Assembly: GCA_944390915.1 (NCBI GenBank)
Contig: CALXRS010000018.1
Span: 1 to 33,794 of the forward strand
DNA length: 33,794 nucleotides
Direction: 5' to 3'
DNA from: an uncultured Alphaproteobacteria bacterium
Lineage (GTDB): Bacteria; Pseudomonadota; Alphaproteobacteria; RF32; CAG-239
The notes under the pieces were generated by a model. That model ran no database searches. It saw only the letters and a program-made list of their open reading frames with translations, and had not been told where the DNA came from. This document shows, in pieces, positions 33,792 to 33,794 of this stretch; within the stretch, counting starts at the first letter, position 1; each line of letters begins with the position of its first letter. Made by a program: the position numbers and the translations under genes.

Positions 33792-33794
33792 GTA

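Noticed and set aside
1..33794. CRISPR arrays, insertion sequences, prophage or rRNA genes
   Set aside because: No spaced direct repeats, transposase, integrase, phage structural or rRNA sequences were seen.

Overview
The window is chromosomal DNA of mid GC content (roughly half G+C in genes, with A+T-rich gaps). It is densely packed with housekeeping genes and carries one tRNA. The gene set and order point to an alphaproteobacterium: acpP-fabF-mltG, rodZ-hisS-prfA, yajC-secD-secF, a GAF-containing nitrogen-PTS enzyme I, and a suf operon ending in sufT. That placement is inferred from gene content, not from a database search. No insertion sequence, prophage, CRISPR array or rRNA was seen.

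Left part, minus strand (1-13000). After a partial reading frame at the edge come two overlapping small hypothetical genes, a glycosyltransferase-like gene with its own promoter and terminator, and tRNA-Thr(CGT). Then follows a long co-directional run, in transcription order: ptsP, rodZ, hisS, prfA, an aspartate-semialdehyde dehydrogenase homologue without catalytic residues, an MscS-family channel, and a MurD-type ligase that resembles MurD2. It ends at the tRNA and a strong terminator. No coding gap exceeds 300 bases anywhere in the window.

Middle (13000-24500). A plus-strand pair holds a phosphomannose-isomerase-like cupin and a truncated, degenerate DEAD-box protein. Fatty-acid and envelope genes follow on the minus strand (acpP, fabF, mltG and a small exported basic protein). 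L-lactate dehydrogenase sits among small unrecognised genes, one of which encodes an exported eight-cysteine protein. The Sec accessory genes yajC-secD-secF and an NlpD-like LysM/LytM lipoprotein complete this part.

Right part, mostly plus strand (24600-33794). A seven-gene iron-sulfur assembly operon reads sufB, a MazG-like pyrophosphohydrolase, sufC, sufD, an alpha/beta hydrolase, sufS, sufT, with several overlapping stop/start junctions. The SufD protein carries an inserted segment with nine cysteines and four histidines, which is the most unusual feature of the window. The divergently transcribed rpmJ and an exported hypothetical gene follow, then ettA with a terminator at the right edge.

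The best candidates for something undescribed are the Cys/His-rich SufD insert together with the two non-standard genes in that operon, the inactive-looking Asd homologue, the MurD2-like ligase, and the helicase remnant next to a cupin.
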